Below the pieces are notes generated by a model. It worked only from the letters and a program-made list of their open reading frames with translations, ran no database searches and was not told the DNA's origin. This document shows positions 28,987 through 40,108 of a stretch of 64,000 bases of DNA, in pieces (within the stretch, counting starts at the first letter, position 1; every line of letters begins with the position of its first letter). The translations under genes were made by a program, and so were the position numbers. Source of the stretch: Mammaliicoccus lentus (GTDB lineage: Bacteria > Bacillota > Bacilli > Staphylococcales > Staphylococcaceae); the NCBI RefSeq assembly GCF_002902755.1, contig NZ_PPRS01000004.1, positions 1 to 64,000 on the forward strand, read 5' to 3'.

Positions 28987-31900
28987 TTGATTGATGTAAA
29001 TAATTTCCATTACATGAAAATAGGACTTGCTTCACCTGAAAAGATTCGTTCTTGGTCATTTGGTGAAGTTAAAAAACCAGAAACAATTAACTACCGTACG
29101 CTAAAACCTGAAAGAGATGGTTTATTCTGTGAGAAAATTTTCGGTCCAACTAAGGACTGGGAATGTAGTTGTGGTAAATACAAACGAGTACGCTATAAAG
29201 GTATGGTCTGTGATAGATGTGGCGTTGAAGTCACTAAATCTAAAGTGCGTCGTGAAAGAATGGGACACATTGAATTAGCAGCACCTGTATCACATATTTG
29301 GTACTTTAAAGGTATACCTAGTCGCATGGGACTATTATTAGATATGTCTCCACGTGCGCTAGAAGAAGTAATTTATTTTGCTTCTTACACAGTAATTGAT
29401 CCAGGTCCAACTGGATTAGAAAAGAAACAATTATTAACTGAAGGTGAATACCGAGAATATTATGATAAATTCCCGGGTAAATTCAGTGCAAAAATGGGCG
29501 CGGAAGCAATCCGTGATCTATTAAGTGATATAGATTTAGAAAAAGAATTAAAACAACTTCGTGAAGAATTAGAATCAGCTACTGGCCAAAGATTGACAAG
29601 AGCAATTAAACGTCTAGAAGTAGTTGAATCATTCCGTCACTCTGGTAATGAACCTTCATGGATGATTTTAGATGTATTACCAATTATTCCACCTGAAATC
29701 CGTCCAATGGTTCAATTAGATGGTGGTCGCTTCGCAACAAGTGACTTAAATGATTTATACCGTCGTGTTATCAACCGTAATAATCGTTTGAAACGTTTAT
29801 TAGACTTGGGTGCTCCTGGCATTATCGTTCAAAACGAAAAACGTATGCTACAAGAAGCTGTAGATGCGTTAATCGATAACGGTCGTCGTGGTCGTCCAGT
29901 AACTGGTCCAGGTAACCGTCCGTTAAAATCACTTTCACACATGTTAAAAGGTAAACAAGGTCGTTTCCGTCAAAACTTACTTGGTAAGCGTGTTGACTAC
30001 TCAGGACGTTCAGTTATCGTTGTTGGTCCTAGTCTGAAAATGTACCAATGTGGTTTACCGAAAGAAATGGCTTTAGAATTATTTAAACCATTCATTATGA
30101 AAGAATTAGTAGAACGTGAAATTGCTACAAACATCAAAAATGCAAAAGGCAAAATTGAAAGAATGGAAGAAGAAGTATGGGATGTACTTGAAGATGTTAT
30201 TAAAGAACACCCAGTACTATTAAACCGTGCACCTACATTACACAGACTAGGTATTCAAGCGTTTGAACCTACTCTAGTTGAAGGTCGTGCGATTAAACTT
30301 CACCCACTTGTTACAACAGCTTATAACGCTGACTTTGATGGTGACCAAATGGCGGTTCACGTACCATTATCTAAAGAAGCACAAGCAGAAGCACGTATGT
30401 TAATGCTTGCAGCTCAAAACATCTTGAACCCTAAAGATGGTAAACCAGTTGTTACGCCTTCACAAGATATGGTATTAGGTAACTATTACCTTACATTAGA
30501 AAGAAAAGGTGCAATAGGTGCTGGTGACATCTTCAATGAAACTGACGAAGTTATTAAAGCTTATGCAAATGGTCATGTACACTTACATTCACGTATAGCT
30601 TTACATGCAAGATCACTTAAGAACCCAACGTTTACAGCAGAACAAAATAAAAAATTATTAATTACTTCTGTTGGTAAAGTTATCTTTAATGAAATTATGC
30701 CTAATTCATTCCCATATATTAATGAACCGACTAATTTCAATTTAGAAAAATCAACTCCTGATAAATACTTTGTTTCACCTACAGATTTACCAGAAGGTGG
30801 ACTAGTAGAATATCTTGAAGACGTTGAGCTTGTTAAACCATTTAACAAAGTATTCTTAGGTAAAATCATTGCTGAAATATTCAACAAATTCCATATAACT
30901 GATACTTCAATGATGCTAGATAAGATGAAAGATTTAGGATTTAAATATTCATCTCGTGCTGGTATTACTGTTGGTGTATCTGATATCGTGGTTCTTTCAG
31001 AGAAACAAGAAATCATCGATGAAGCAGAAGTTAAAGTTGAAAAAGTTCAAAAACAATTTAGCCGTGGTTTAATCACTGAAGGCGAACGTTATGCAGCAGT
31101 TATCGAAATTTGGACAAAAGCTAAAGATGATATTCAAGCTAAATTAATGATGTCATTAGATAATCTTAACCCAATATTCATGATGAGTGATTCAGGTGCT
31201 CGTGGTAACGCATCTAACTTTACTCAATTAGCTGGTATGCGTGGTCTGATGGCTAACCCATCTGGTAAAATTATTGAGTTACCGATTAAATCTTCATTCC
31301 GTGAAGGTTTAACAGTACTTGAATATTTCATATCAACTCACGGTGCTCGTAAAGGTCTAGCCGATACAGCGCTGAAAACTGCCGATTCAGGTTACTTAAC
31401 TCGTCGTCTTGTTGACGTAGCACAAGATGTTATTGTCAGAGAAGAAGACTGTGGAACTGATAGAGGTTTATTAGTATCTGATATTAGAGAAGGATCAGAA
31501 TTAATTGAGCCATTTATTGAGCGTATAGAAGGTCGTTATTCTAAAGAAACATTACGTCATCCAAAAACTGATGAAGTAATTATCAAAGTTAACGAACTAA
31601 TAACGCCAGAAATTGCTAAACAAATACTAGATGCTGGTATTACTGAAATGCACATCCGTTCTGCATTTACATGTAACACTCGTCATGGTGTATGTGAAAA
31701 ATGTTACGGTAAGAACTTAGCAACTGGTGAACAAGTTGAAGTTGGTGAAGCAGTTGGTACAATAGCTGCCCAATCAATCGGTGAACCAGGTACACAGCTT
31801 ACAATGCGTACCTTCCATACTGGTGGTGTAGCCGGAGCAGATATCACACAAGGTTTACCACGTATTCAAGAGTTATTTGAAGCGCGTAACCCTAAAGGTC

Positions 31901-32604
31901 AAGCAGTTATTTCAGAAATTAACGGTGAAGTAACAGAGATTACTATCGTTAAAGATCGTCAACAAGAAATTAAAGTTAAAGGCGAAAATGAAATTAGAAC
32001 TTACCTTGCTTCAGGTACTGCAAGACTTAAAGTTGAAGAAGGACAATATGTTGAACGTGGCGAAGTAATGACTGAAGGTTCAATTGAGCCTAAAGGATTA
32101 CTAGCTGTAGCTGGATTAAATGCTACTCAAAAATACTTGCTTAAAGAAGTTCAAAAAGTTTACCGTATGCAAGGTGTTGAAATTTCAGATAAACACGTTG
32201 AAGTTATGGTTAGACAAATGCTTCGTAAAGTAAGAATTATTGAAGCAGGAGATACGAAACTATTACCAGGTGCTTTAGTAGATATTCATACATTTACTGA
32301 TGCAAACAGAGAAGTATTTGCTACGCGTAAGCGCCCAGCAACTGCTAAACCTGTATTACTTGGTATTACAAAAGCTTCTCTTGAAACTGAAAGCTTCTTA
32401 TCAGCGGCGTCATTCCAAGAAACAACTAGAGTTCTTACAGATGCTGCAATCAAAGGTAAACGTGATAACTTACTTGGACTTAAAGAAAATGTTATCATCG
32501 GTAAATTAATCCCTGCTGGTACAGGTATGAGAAGATATACTGGTGTAGATTTCGAAAAAGTTGAAAAAGAAGTATCACCTGAAGAAACAGTAGTAACTGA
32601 TTAA
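28987..32604 (+). CDS. rpoC: RNA polymerase beta' subunit
   Basis: 1205 residues. The N-terminal zinc site has C60, C62, C75 and C78. The active-site loop NADFDGDQM places the Mg-binding aspartates at D449, D451 and D453. The trigger loop region has [14 protein letters not shown]. The start is taken as TTG at 28987, giving [20 protein letters not shown], with GAAGGAGGTAGG upstream; the open frame begins 18 bases earlier, inside that site. A strong terminator follows. Together with rpoB it is one transcription unit. Confidence 0.97.
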   Translation: MIDVNNFHYMKIGLASPEKIRSWSFGEVKKPETINYRTLKPERDGLFCEKIFGPTKDWECSCGKYKRVRYKGMVCDRCGVEVTKSKVRRERMGHIELAAPVSHIWYFKGIPSRMGLLLDMSPRALEEVIYFASYTVIDPGPTGLEKKQLLTEGEYREYYDKFPGKFSAKMGAEAIRDLLSDIDLEKELKQLREELESATGQRLTRAIKRLEVVESFRHSGNEPSWMILDVLPIIPPEIRPMVQLDGGRFATSDLNDLYRRVINRNNRLKRLLDLGAPGIIVQNEKRMLQEAVDALIDNGRRGRPVTGPGNRPLKSLSHMLKGKQGRFRQNLLGKRVDYSGRSVIVVGPSLKMYQCGLPKEMALELFKPFIMKELVEREIATNIKNAKGKIERMEEEVWDVLEDVIKEHPVLLNRAPTLHRLGIQAFEPTLVEGRAIKLHPLVTTAYNADFDGDQMAVHVPLSKEAQAEARMLMLAAQNILNPKDGKPVVTPSQDMVLGNYYLTLERKGAIGAGDIFNETDEVIKAYANGHVHLHSRIALHARSLKNPTFTAEQNKKLLITSVGKVIFNEIMPNSFPYINEPTNFNLEKSTPDKYFVSPTDLPEGGLVEYLEDVELVKPFNKVFLGKIIAEIFNKFHITDTSMMLDKMKDLGFKYSSRAGITVGVSDIVVLSEKQEIIDEAEVKVEKVQKQFSRGLITEGERYAAVIEIWTKAKDDIQAKLMMSLDNLNPIFMMSDSGARGNASNFTQLAGMRGLMANPSGKIIELPIKSSFREGLTVLEYFISTHGARKGLADTALKTADSGYLTRRLVDVAQDVIVREEDCGTDRGLLVSDIREGSELIEPFIERIEGRYSKETLRHPKTDEVIIKVNELITPEIAKQILDAGITEMHIRSAFTCNTRHGVCEKCYGKNLATGEQVEVGEAVGTIAAQSIGEPGTQLTMRTFHTGGVAGADITQGLPRIQELFEARNPKGQAVISEINGEVTEITIVKDRQQEIKVKGENEIRTYLASGTARLKVEEGQYVERGEVMTEGSIEPKGLLAVAGLNATQKYLLKEVQKVYRMQGVEISDKHVEVMVRQMLRKVRIIEAGDTKLLPGALVDIHTFTDANREVFATRKRPATAKPVLLGITKASLETESFLSAASFQETTRVLTDAAIKGKRDNLLGLKENVIIGKLIPAGTGMRRYTGVDFEKVEKEVSPEETVVTD

Positions 32605-32612
32605 CAGATATG

Positions 32613-32650
32613 AGCTGTTCTAGGGGTCTAGAACAGCTTATATTTTATTA
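32613..32650 (+). terminator. Terminator of the rpoBC operon
   Basis: AGCTGTTCTAG (32613-32623) pairs perfectly with CTAGAACAGCT (32628-32638) around a GGGT loop, followed by TATATTTT. It lies nine bases after the rpoC stop. Confidence 0.9.
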
Positions 32651-32670
32651 TAAAAACACTCCAAAAATTA

Positions 32671-32699
32671 TTGACTTTATCAAAGTAGGATGTTATTAT
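32671..32699 (+). promoter_or_regulatory. Promoter of the rplGB-rpsL-rpsG-fusA-tuf block
   Basis: TTGACT (32671-32676) and TATTAT (32694-32699) with a 17-base spacer, right after the rpoC terminator. It should drive the L7Ae-like gene and the str-type operon behind it. Confidence 0.85.
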
Positions 32700-32739
32700 T
32701 GTTAAGGTTGATGCAAGCAGACGCTTTGGAGGATATCAA

Positions 32740-32994
32740 ATGTCTAATGAAAAAGCCTTAAGCTTAAATCAAGACAATTATGTCATTGGTTTAAAACAAA
32801 CCACTAAAGCATTGAAGAAGCATGATGTACGTAAAGTAATCATTGCTCAAGATGTAAATATTCATATTTTGTCTAAAGTGTTGAATTTAGCATTTGAGAC
32901 AGGCGTTCCGATAGATTATAGTCCAACAAGACAAAAGTTAGGATCGCACTATGGAATAGAAGTAAATGCGACAGTAGTTGCATTGCTTAAATAA
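32740..32994 (+). CDS. rplGB: L7Ae-like K-turn RNA-binding protein
   Basis: 84 residues of L7Ae/L30e fold. It has the KQTTKALKK and VIIAQDVN features of YbxF-type proteins that bind kink-turn RNA, and are sometimes annotated as ribosomal protein L7Ae-like. Function in vivo is not well defined. TTTGGAGG is before the ATG. It is always found between rpoC and rpsL in Bacillus and staphylococci. It is the first gene after the promoter at 32671. Confidence 0.88.
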   Translation: MSNEKALSLNQDNYVIGLKQTTKALKKHDVRKVIIAQDVNIHILSKVLNLAFETGVPIDYSPTRQKLGSHYGIEVNATVVALLK

Positions 32995-33085
32995 ATGTGT
33001 AAGCTGTGCTTACTATTTTTATTTGCCTTAAAATGAACCACCTGGATGTGTGGAATTAAGAAAACAAGAGAGGAGGACATTAAAG

Positions 33086-33508
33086 ATGCCTACTATTAAC
33101 CAATTAGTACGTAAACCACGTACAAGTAAATCATCACACTCTACAGCACCTGCATTAAATAAAGGATACAATAGCATGAAGAAAAAAGTGACTACTGTAT
33201 ATTCTCCACAAAAACGCGGTGTTTGTACACGTGTAGGAACAATGACACCTAAAAAACCTAACTCAGCGTTACGTAAATATGCTCGTGTTCGTTTATCAAA
33301 CAACATCGAAGTAAACGCGTATATCCCTGGTATAGGCCACAACTTACAAGAACACAGTGTTGTACTTATTCGTGGTGGACGTGTTAAAGACTTACCTGGT
33401 GTACGTTATCACGTAGTACGTGGTGCTTTAGACACTTCTGGTGTTGAAGGACGTATGCAAAGTCGTTCACTTTATGGTGCTAAAAAACCTAAAGCTGCTA
33501 AGAAATAA
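33086..33508 (+). CDS. rpsL: Ribosomal protein S12
   Basis: 140 residues, a few more than the S. aureus protein I recall (137), with a slightly different segment at residues 15-40 and a lysine-rich end. The universal block [11 protein letters not shown] is intact, with the streptomycin-relevant lysine K56 unchanged. uS12 is at the decoding centre. The ATG at 33086 has AGAGGAGG upstream. The frame stays open back to 33050, but no start fits there. rpsG follows 86 bases later. Confidence 0.96.
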   Translation: MPTINQLVRKPRTSKSSHSTAPALNKGYNSMKKKVTTVYSPQKRGVCTRVGTMTPKKPNSALRKYARVRLSNNIEVNAYIPGIGHNLQEHSVVLIRGGRVKDLPGVRYHVVRGALDTSGVEGRMQSRSLYGAKKPKAAKK

Positions 33509-33594
33509 TCTAATATTAAATTTCTGTGTTTAACAGATTTTTATGTGACGATAAACTAAATAAATTTTATAATTAAGGAAGGAGGATTTCGATT

Positions 33595-34065
33595 ATGCCT
33601 CGTAAAGGTCCAGTTCCAAAAAGAGATGTATTACCAGATCCAATTCACAACTCAAAATTAGTAACAAAATTAATCAATAAAATCATGCTTGATGGTAAGC
33701 GTGGTACTGCTCAAAGAATTCTTTACTCAGCATTCGAACTTGTTCAAGAACGTTCAGGTAAAGATCCAATTGAAGTATTCGATGAAGCTATCAACAACAT
33801 CATGCCTGTACTTGAAGTTAAAGCTCGCCGTGTAGGTGGTTCAAACTATCAAGTACCTGTAGAAGTACGTCCAGATCGTCGTACAACTTTAGGTTTACGT
33901 TGGTTAGTTAACTATGCTCGTCTTCGTGGTGAAAAAACTATGGAAGAGCGTTTAGCTAACGAAATCTTAGATGCTGCTAACAATACTGGTGGCGCAGTTA
34001 AGAAACGTGAAGACGTTCATAAAATGGCAGAAGCTAACAAAGCGTTTGCTCATTATCGTTGGTAA
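33595..34065 (+). CDS. rpsG: Ribosomal protein S7
   Basis: 156 residues. uS7 initiates assembly of the 30S head and contacts the mRNA exit region. It has the [19 protein letters not shown] start and the [16 protein letters not shown] block typical of the family. AAGGAAGGAGG lies ahead of the ATG. In E. coli S7 represses the str operon; whether it does so here is not evident from the sequence. Confidence 0.97.
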   Translation: MPRKGPVPKRDVLPDPIHNSKLVTKLINKIMLDGKRGTAQRILYSAFELVQERSGKDPIEVFDEAINNIMPVLEVKARRVGGSNYQVPVEVRPDRRTTLGLRWLVNYARLRGEKTMEERLANEILDAANNTGGAVKKREDVHKMAEANKAFAHYRW

Positions 34066-34209
34066 AATAGAACCTAGGACCCTAAGCGTTAAAATGATAA
34101 AGATTCCTTTTAATGGGTTATCTCTAGTTTTTTAAACACTTAGGGTATCTGCGTATCTATTGTAATAAAAAAACCAAATATCCAATATTTTGGAAGGAGT
34201 AAGAATACT

Positions 34210-36288
34210 ATGGCAAGAGATTTCTCTTTGAAAAACACTCGTAATATCGGTATCATGGCTCACATCGATGCTGGTAAAACAACGACTACTGAACGTATTC
34301 TTTATTACACAGGCCGTATTCATAAAATTGGTGAAACACATGAAGGTGCTTCACAAATGGACTGGATGTCACAAGAGCAAGAACGTGGTATCACAATCAC
34401 TTCTGCTGCTACAACTGCAGAATGGGATGGCCACCGTGTAAATATCATCGATACACCTGGACACGTAGACTTCACAGTTGAAGTTGAACGTTCTTTACGT
34501 GTACTTGATGGTGCCGTTACAGTACTTGATGCTCAATCAGGGGTTGAACCTCAAACTGAAACAGTTTGGCGTCAAGCAACAACATACGGTGTTCCACGTA
34601 TTGTATTCATTAATAAAATGGATAAAATGGGTGCGAACTTTGAATATTCAGTTGGTACATTACATGAGCGCTTACAAGCTAATGCTCACCCAATTCAATT
34701 ACCAATCGGTGCGGAAGATGATTTCAGTGCTATTATTGATTTAGTAGAAATGAAATGTTTCCAATACAATAACGATTTAGGTACTGAAATTGAAGAAATT
34801 GAAATTCCTGAGTCTCACAAGCAAAAAGCTGAAGAAACTCGTGAATCTTTAATTGAAGCTGTTGCAGAATCAAATGACGAATTAATGGAAAAATACTTAG
34901 GTGGAGAAGAAATCACAATTGATGAGCTTAAAAAAGCTATTCGTCAAGCTACTTGTGATGTTGAATTCTACCCAGTATTATGTGGTACAGCATTCAAAAA
35001 CAAAGGTGTTCAATTAATGTTGAACGCAGTTATTGACTACTTACCATCACCATTAGATGTTAAACCTATTGTCGGACATAGATTCGAAAGTGAAGAAGAA
35101 GTAATTGCTAAACCTGATGATTCAGCACCTTTCGCTGCATTAGCGTTTAAAGTAATGACTGACCCTTATGTAGGTAAATTAACATTCTTCCGTGTTTATT
35201 CTGGTACTATGGAATCAGGATCATACATTAAAAACTCAACTAAAGGGAAACGTGAACGTGTAGGTCGTATCCTACAAATGCACGCTAACTCTCGTCAAGA
35301 GATTTCTACTGTATATTCTGGTGACATTGCTGGTGCGGTAGGACTTAAAGATACTGGTACAGGTGATACTCTATGTGACGAAAAAGATGACATCATCTTA
35401 GAAGCAATGGACTTCCCAGAGCCAGTTATTCACTTATCAGTTGAGCCTAAATCAAAAGCTGACCAAGATAAAATGACTAACGCATTAGTTAAATTACAAG
35501 AAGAAGACCCAACATTCCATGCACATACTGACCATGAAACTGGACAAGTTATCATCGGTGGTATGGGTGAATTACACCTTGATATTTTAGTAGACCGTAT
35601 GAAACGTGAATTCAAAGTTGAGTGTGCTGTTGGTGCGCCAATGGTATCTTACCGTGAAACGTTCAAAACGCCTGCACAAGTACAAGGTAAATTTGCTCGT
35701 CAATCAGGTGGACGTGGACAATTTGGTGATGTTCACATTGAATTTACACCTAACGAACAAGGCGCAGGTTTCGAATTCGAAAACGCTATTGTTGGTGGGG
35801 TAGTTCCTCGTGAATATATTCCTTCAGTTGAAGCTGGTCTTAAAGACGCTATGGAAAACGGTGTATTAGCTGGGTATCCATTAGTTGATGTTAAAGCTAA
35901 ATTATATGATGGTTCATACCATGATGTCGATTCATCTGAAATGGCCTTCAAAATTGCAGCTTCATTAGCACTTAAAGAAGCAGCTAAAAAATGTGATCCA
36001 GTAATCTTAGAGCCAATGATGAAAGTTGAAATCGTTATGCCTGAAGAGTACATGGGTGACATTATGGGTGACGTAACAAGTCGTCGTGGACGTGTTGAAG
36101 GTATGGAAGCACGCGGTAACGCTCAAGTTGTTCGTGCATTCGTTCCACTTTCAGAAATGTTCGGTTACGCTACAAACTTACGTTCTAACACTCAAGGTCG
36201 TGGTACTTATACTATGGTATTTGATCACTACGAAGAAGTACCAAAATCAATTTCTGAAGAAATTATCAAGAAAAATACAGGCGCTTAA
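34210..36288 (+). CDS. fusA: Elongation factor G
   Basis: 692 residues. Translocation GTPase. G1 AHIDAGKTT (17-25), G3 DTPGHVDF and G4 NKMDKMG are intact, followed by domains II to V. GTP hydrolysis drives tRNA-mRNA movement through the ribosome; fusidic acid acts on this protein. TTGGAAGGAG precedes the ATG. The 144-base gap before it contains a long imperfect hairpin (CCCTAAG near 34079 with CTTAGGG near 34139), which may be a leader structure. Confidence 0.97.
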   Translation: MARDFSLKNTRNIGIMAHIDAGKTTTTERILYYTGRIHKIGETHEGASQMDWMSQEQERGITITSAATTAEWDGHRVNIIDTPGHVDFTVEVERSLRVLDGAVTVLDAQSGVEPQTETVWRQATTYGVPRIVFINKMDKMGANFEYSVGTLHERLQANAHPIQLPIGAEDDFSAIIDLVEMKCFQYNNDLGTEIEEIEIPESHKQKAEETRESLIEAVAESNDELMEKYLGGEEITIDELKKAIRQATCDVEFYPVLCGTAFKNKGVQLMLNAVIDYLPSPLDVKPIVGHRFESEEEVIAKPDDSAPFAALAFKVMTDPYVGKLTFFRVYSGTMESGSYIKNSTKGKRERVGRILQMHANSRQEISTVYSGDIAGAVGLKDTGTGDTLCDEKDDIILEAMDFPEPVIHLSVEPKSKADQDKMTNALVKLQEEDPTFHAHTDHETGQVIIGGMGELHLDILVDRMKREFKVECAVGAPMVSYRETFKTPAQVQGKFARQSGGRGQFGDVHIEFTPNEQGAGFEFENAIVGGVVPREYIPSVEAGLKDAMENGVLAGYPLVDVKAKLYDGSYHDVDSSEMAFKIAASLALKEAAKKCDPVILEPMMKVEIVMPEEYMGDIMGDVTSRRGRVEGMEARGNAQVVRAFVPLSEMFGYATNLRSNTQGRGTYTMVFDHYEEVPKSISEEIIKKNTGA

Positions 36289-36350
36289 TCAAAACGCTTT
36301 AATAAATTGATTTTTTTCTCAAAATGATTTATAAATTAACTATAGGTTAT

Positions 36351-36384
36351 CCTCATGATGGTGAGTAACCATCATGAGGCTTAA
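36351..36384 (+). promoter_or_regulatory. tuf leader hairpin with a possible 9-codon ORF
   Basis: CCTCATGATGG (36351-36361) pairs perfectly with CCATCATGAGG (36369-36379) around TGAGTAA. No T run follows, so it is not a normal terminator. It encloses ATG ATG GTG AGT AAC CAT CAT GAG GCT TAA (36355-36384), a possible leader peptide with AGG eight bases upstream. It lies 43 bases before tuf. The structure is certain; any function is inference. Confidence 0.5.
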
Positions 36385-36426
36385 TAAAAAAATATAATTT
36401 TTAATATGAATAGGAGAGATTTCATA

Positions 36427-37617
36427 ATGGCTAAAGAAAAATTTGATCGCTCAAAAACACATGCCAATATTGGTACTATCGGTCACGTTGACCATGGTAA
36501 AACTACTTTAACAGCTGCTATTGCAACTGTATTAGCAAAACGTTCTGGTGACGGAGAAGCTCGTTCATACGCTCAAATCGACAACGCTCCAGAAGAAAAA
36601 GAACGTGGTATTACAATTAATACTTCACACATCGAATATGAAACAGCTACTCGTCACTATGCGCACGTTGACTGCCCAGGACACGCTGACTATGTTAAAA
36701 ACATGATCACTGGTGCTGCTCAAATGGACGGCGGTATCTTAGTAGTATCTGCTGCTGACGGCCCAATGCCTCAAACTCGTGAGCACATTCTTTTATCACG
36801 TAACGTAGGTGTTCCTGCATTAGTAGTATTCTTAAACAAAGTTGACATGGTTGACGACGAAGAATTATTAGAATTAGTTGAAATGGAAGTTCGTGACTTA
36901 TTAACAGAATATGACTTCCCTGGCGATGACACTCCAGTAATTGCTGGTTCAGCATTAAAAGCTTTAGAAGGCGACGAAGCTTACGAAGAAAAAATTGTTG
37001 AATTAATGGAAGCTGTAGATACTTTCATTCCAACTCCAGAACGTGATTCTGACAAACCATTCATGATGCCAGTTGAGGACGTATTCTCAATAACTGGTCG
37101 TGGTACTGTTGCTACAGGCCGTGTTGAACGTGGTCAAATCAAAGTTGGTGAAGAAATCGAAATTATCGGTTTAACTGAAGAATCATCTAAAACAACTGTA
37201 ACTGGTGTTGAGATGTTCCGTAAATTATTAGACTTCGCTGAAGCTGGAGATAACATCGGTGCATTATTACGTGGTGTTGCTCGTGAAGACGTTAACCGTG
37301 GTCAAGTATTAGCTAAACCAGGTTCAATCACACCTCACACTAAATTCAAAGCTGAAGTTTATGTATTATCAAAAGATGAAGGTGGACGTCATACTCCATT
37401 CTTCGCTAACTACCGTCCACAATTCTATTTCCGTACTACTGACGTAACTGGTGTTGTAAACTTACCAGAAGGTACTGAAATGGTTATGCCTGGCGACAAC
37501 GTTGAAATAGACGTTGAATTAATTTCACCTATCGCTATTGAAGACGGTACTCGTTTCTCAATCCGTGAAGGTGGACGTACAGTTGGATCAGGTGTTGTTA
37601 CTGTAATCGAAGCTTAA
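36427..37617 (+). CDS. tuf: Elongation factor Tu
   Basis: 396 residues, two more than S. aureus EF-Tu as I recall it, with the extra residues in the [13 protein letters not shown] segment. G1 GHVDHGKT (19-26), DCPGH and NKVDMVD are present. It brings aminoacyl-tRNA to the ribosome. The ATG at 36427 follows ATAGGAGAG. An upstream ATG at 36406 is in frame but lacks a good ribosome site. The codons are strongly biased, as expected for a highly expressed gene. Confidence 0.97.
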   Translation: MAKEKFDRSKTHANIGTIGHVDHGKTTLTAAIATVLAKRSGDGEARSYAQIDNAPEEKERGITINTSHIEYETATRHYAHVDCPGHADYVKNMITGAAQMDGGILVVSAADGPMPQTREHILLSRNVGVPALVVFLNKVDMVDDEELLELVEMEVRDLLTEYDFPGDDTPVIAGSALKALEGDEAYEEKIVELMEAVDTFIPTPERDSDKPFMMPVEDVFSITGRGTVATGRVERGQIKVGEEIEIIGLTEESSKTTVTGVEMFRKLLDFAEAGDNIGALLRGVAREDVNRGQVLAKPGSITPHTKFKAEVYVLSKDEGGRHTPFFANYRPQFYFRTTDVTGVVNLPEGTEMVMPGDNVEIDVELISPIAIEDGTRFSIREGGRTVGSGVVTVIEA

Positions 37618-37682
37618 TTCGATTTCGTACACACTTAACCAAACGTATAATATCTAGCATATTTTACTAGATTTAAATAGAG

Positions 37683-37725
37683 CAGGGGAAATTCTTATTA
37701 ACTTAAGAATTTCCCCTGTTTTTTT
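37683..37725. terminator. Terminator after tuf (bidirectional)
   Basis: CAGGGGAAATTCTTA (37683-37697) pairs perfectly with TAAGAATTTCCCCTG (37704-37718) and is followed by seven T residues. It ends the tuf transcript and faces the converging amidohydrolase operon. Confidence 0.93.
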
Positions 37726-37746
37726 ATGTTCATTAATATATAGAAT

Positions 37747-38922
37747 TTATTTTTCTAATTCTTCACTATGTTCAATAATGGATAGGAAGAGTTTAACGCT
37801 ATTTTGTAATGATTGTTCATCTAAATCGAATTTAGGGTGATGATGAGGGTAAGTTGCTTTTAATGCTTCATTGCCTACACCTGTAAAGAAATAAGTTCCT
37901 GGTACATGCTGTAAGAAGTAACCAACATCTTCTCCACCGAGTGAAGGCGGAAAATCAAAAGCTTCTTCGATAGTATCAATATTACTTGCTAGATTTTTAG
38001 CCCATTTTGTTTCCTTTTCATGGTTTACTACTGGTGGATATCCGTCTGTATAGTCTAAGTGACATTTCACACCATAACTTGATTCTATACCGTTTAAAAT
38101 CCCATTTAAACGATCTTTGATTTGTTCTTTAACGCTAGGTAAATAACTTCTTATTGTTCCTGTTAATTTTACTTTGTCCGCTATAACATTAAAGGCGTTA
38201 CCACCTTTAAATGTTCCAAATGTGACAACTGCTGACTCAAGTGGGTCAATAGTTCTTGATACAATACTTTGCGCCTGAACAATTAATGATGAAGCTGCGA
38301 CAATTGGGTCTTTTGCGAATTGAGGCATTGCGCCATGCCCACCAAGCCCTTGGATTTCAATTTCAAATGAATCTGCAGCTGCATAAGCAGGTCCAGCACA
38401 AAATCCGACTTTATTTGCGTCTATATGGCTCGCTGTATGGGTACCGAATACATAATCAACACCATCTAATGCACCAGCTTCTATCATAGCTCTAGCGCCA
38501 CCTGGAAGGACTTCTTCAGCATGTTGATGAATAAGTACGACATTACCATGGATAGCATCTGAATGTTCTTTTAATATTTTAGCTGTTATTAATAAGCTTG
38601 CTGTATGAGCGTCATGTCCACAAGCATGCATAACGCCCTCTACTGTAGACTTATAAGGCACTTCCTTTTCATCGTTGATAGGCAAAGCATCAAAGTCTGC
38701 TCTTAAAGCAATAGTAGGACCTTCTTTCCCGCCTTTAATATAGCCTAAAAGTCCGTTACCCCCGACATCTTTTTTTACTTCAATACCTAAATTTTCAAGA
38801 TAATCTGCGATATACTTTTTAGTATTTTCTTCTTGAAAAGATAATTCAGGATGTTGATGTAAATGCCTTCTAATTTCGATTAATTCATCCATATGCTTTT
38901 CAACTTCATGCGTTAAGGTCAT
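37747..38922 (-). CDS. M20 family amidohydrolase, copy A (last of three)
   Basis: 391 residues. An M20D-type metallo-amidohydrolase, related to hippurate and N-acyl amino acid hydrolases. It has RRHLHQHPELSF (18-29), the metal-ligand block HACGHDAHTA (99-108, with C101 and H103), HQHAEE (132-137) and HHHPKFD near the end. The middle dimerisation or lid domain is present. The substrate is unknown; an N-acyl amino acid or small peptide is likely. It overlaps the upstream copy by 17 bases, with AAGGAG ahead of its ATG. It is the third gene of the operon. Confidence 0.88.
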   Translation of the reverse strand: MTLTHEVEKHMDELIEIRRHLHQHPELSFQEENTKKYIADYLENLGIEVKKDVGGNGLLGYIKGGKEGPTIALRADFDALPINDEKEVPYKSTVEGVMHACGHDAHTASLLITAKILKEHSDAIHGNVVLIHQHAEEVLPGGARAMIEAGALDGVDYVFGTHTASHIDANKVGFCAGPAYAAADSFEIEIQGLGGHGAMPQFAKDPIVAASSLIVQAQSIVSRTIDPLESAVVTFGTFKGGNAFNVIADKVKLTGTIRSYLPSVKEQIKDRLNGILNGIESSYGVKCHLDYTDGYPPVVNHEKETKWAKNLASNIDTIEEAFDFPPSLGGEDVGYFLQHVPGTYFFTGVGNEALKATYPHHHPKFDLDEQSLQNSVKLFLSIIEHSEELEK

Positions 38923-40105
38923 TTTTATAATCTCCTTCCATAAACTTAAATGTTGTTAATAAAAAGATGCGTACAGCATTGATTAACCCTTTTTCATCGA
39001 TATCGAATTTTGGATGATGATGGGGAAAATCTGCTTTAAAATGCTCATTTCTAGTTCCAGTATAGAAGAAAGCACCGGGCACTCTTTGTTGGTAATAAGA
39101 GAAGTCTTCACCACTTAAACTTGCTTCTAATTCTACCAGTTCATAAACGCTATCAACTTCTTGAGTGGCTTCAAGAATGAGGTCAGTCTCACGTTCTGTA
39201 TTAATGACAGGAGGATAACCTTTACTATATTTTAAATCGTAAGTAACATCTGTTGAAGTTGTTAAGCCTTCAAGTACTTTTTTGAAACCTTCTACAACGC
39301 TTGCTTGAATCTCTGAATCAAATGTTCTTATCGTCCCGCCAATTTTACATGTATCTGGTATAACGTTATTTGTTTCACCAGCATTAAACATTGTGATAGA
39401 AAGAACGGCAGGTGATAAAGCACTTGTTTTACGTGAAACAATATATTGTAAGTCATTACATAGTTGAATTCCGGCTGCTAATGGATCTATTAATTGGTCG
39501 GGATGAGCTGCGTGACCACCTCGACCTTTTAACGTAATCCAGAAGTCATCTGGAATGCCTGTTGTTGTTCCGTATTTATAACCGACTTTACCAACATCTA
39601 TAGTACTTGATACATGTTGGCCAATGATAGCGTCCACACCTGTTAGGCATCCGTCTGCAATCATTTGTATCGCGCCGCCAGGGTCTACTTCTTCAGCATG
39701 TTGGTGAATAAAAACAACACGACCATTAATATCATCACGATGTTCAGATAAAATTTTTGCAGTCATGAGTAAGACAGCAGTATGCGCATCATGTCCACAA
39801 GCATGCATGACGCCATCTACAGTAGATTTATAAGGTACTTCTTTTTCGTCTTGTATAGGTAATGCATCAAAATCAGCTCTAATTGCTAGGGTAGGGCCTG
39901 GTTTATCTTTGTTTAATGTTCCAACTACACCTCTGCCACCAACACCTTCTCTAACATCTATGTCTAGATTACGAAGGTAATTTGCAATATAGGCTGGAGT
40001 TTGTACTTCTTCAAATGAAAGTTCAGGATTCATATGTAAATGCCTTCTGATTTCTATCATCTCATCATAATAATCTTCAACTTTTTGAAATAAAATATCT
40101 TTCAT
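38906..40105 (-). CDS. M20 family amidohydrolase, copy B (middle of three)
   Basis: 399 residues. It has the same architecture as its neighbours, with RRHLHMNPELSF, the shared block ADFDALPIQDEKEVPYKST, HACGHDAHTA and HHHPKFD. Clear paralogy with copies A and C points to tandem duplication. AAGGAG is nine bases upstream of its ATG. Its stop overlaps the start of copy A, and copy C ends three bases before it, so the three are one operon. Substrate differences between copies cannot be read from sequence. Confidence 0.88.
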   Translation of the reverse strand: MKDILFQKVEDYYDEMIEIRRHLHMNPELSFEEVQTPAYIANYLRNLDIDVREGVGGRGVVGTLNKDKPGPTLAIRADFDALPIQDEKEVPYKSTVDGVMHACGHDAHTAVLLMTAKILSEHRDDINGRVVFIHQHAEEVDPGGAIQMIADGCLTGVDAIIGQHVSSTIDVGKVGYKYGTTTGIPDDFWITLKGRGGHAAHPDQLIDPLAAGIQLCNDLQYIVSRKTSALSPAVLSITMFNAGETNNVIPDTCKIGGTIRTFDSEIQASVVEGFKKVLEGLTTSTDVTYDLKYSKGYPPVINTERETDLILEATQEVDSVYELVELEASLSGEDFSYYQQRVPGAFFYTGTRNEHFKADFPHHHPKFDIDEKGLINAVRIFLLTTFKFMEGDYKNDLNA

Positions 40106-40108
40106 TTT

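Noticed and set aside
30573-31016. 147-codon minus-strand frame inside rpoC
   Set aside because: It lies entirely inside rpoC, with cysteine/serine-rich content typical of reverse-frame shadows.
33028-33342. 104-codon minus-strand frame over rpsL
   Set aside because: It is antisense to rpsL and lacks a start with a ribosome site.
34079-34145. Long hairpin in the rpsG-fusA gap as a terminator
   Set aside because: The arms are imperfect and not followed by a clean T run, and fusA needs read-through. I mention it only as a possible leader.
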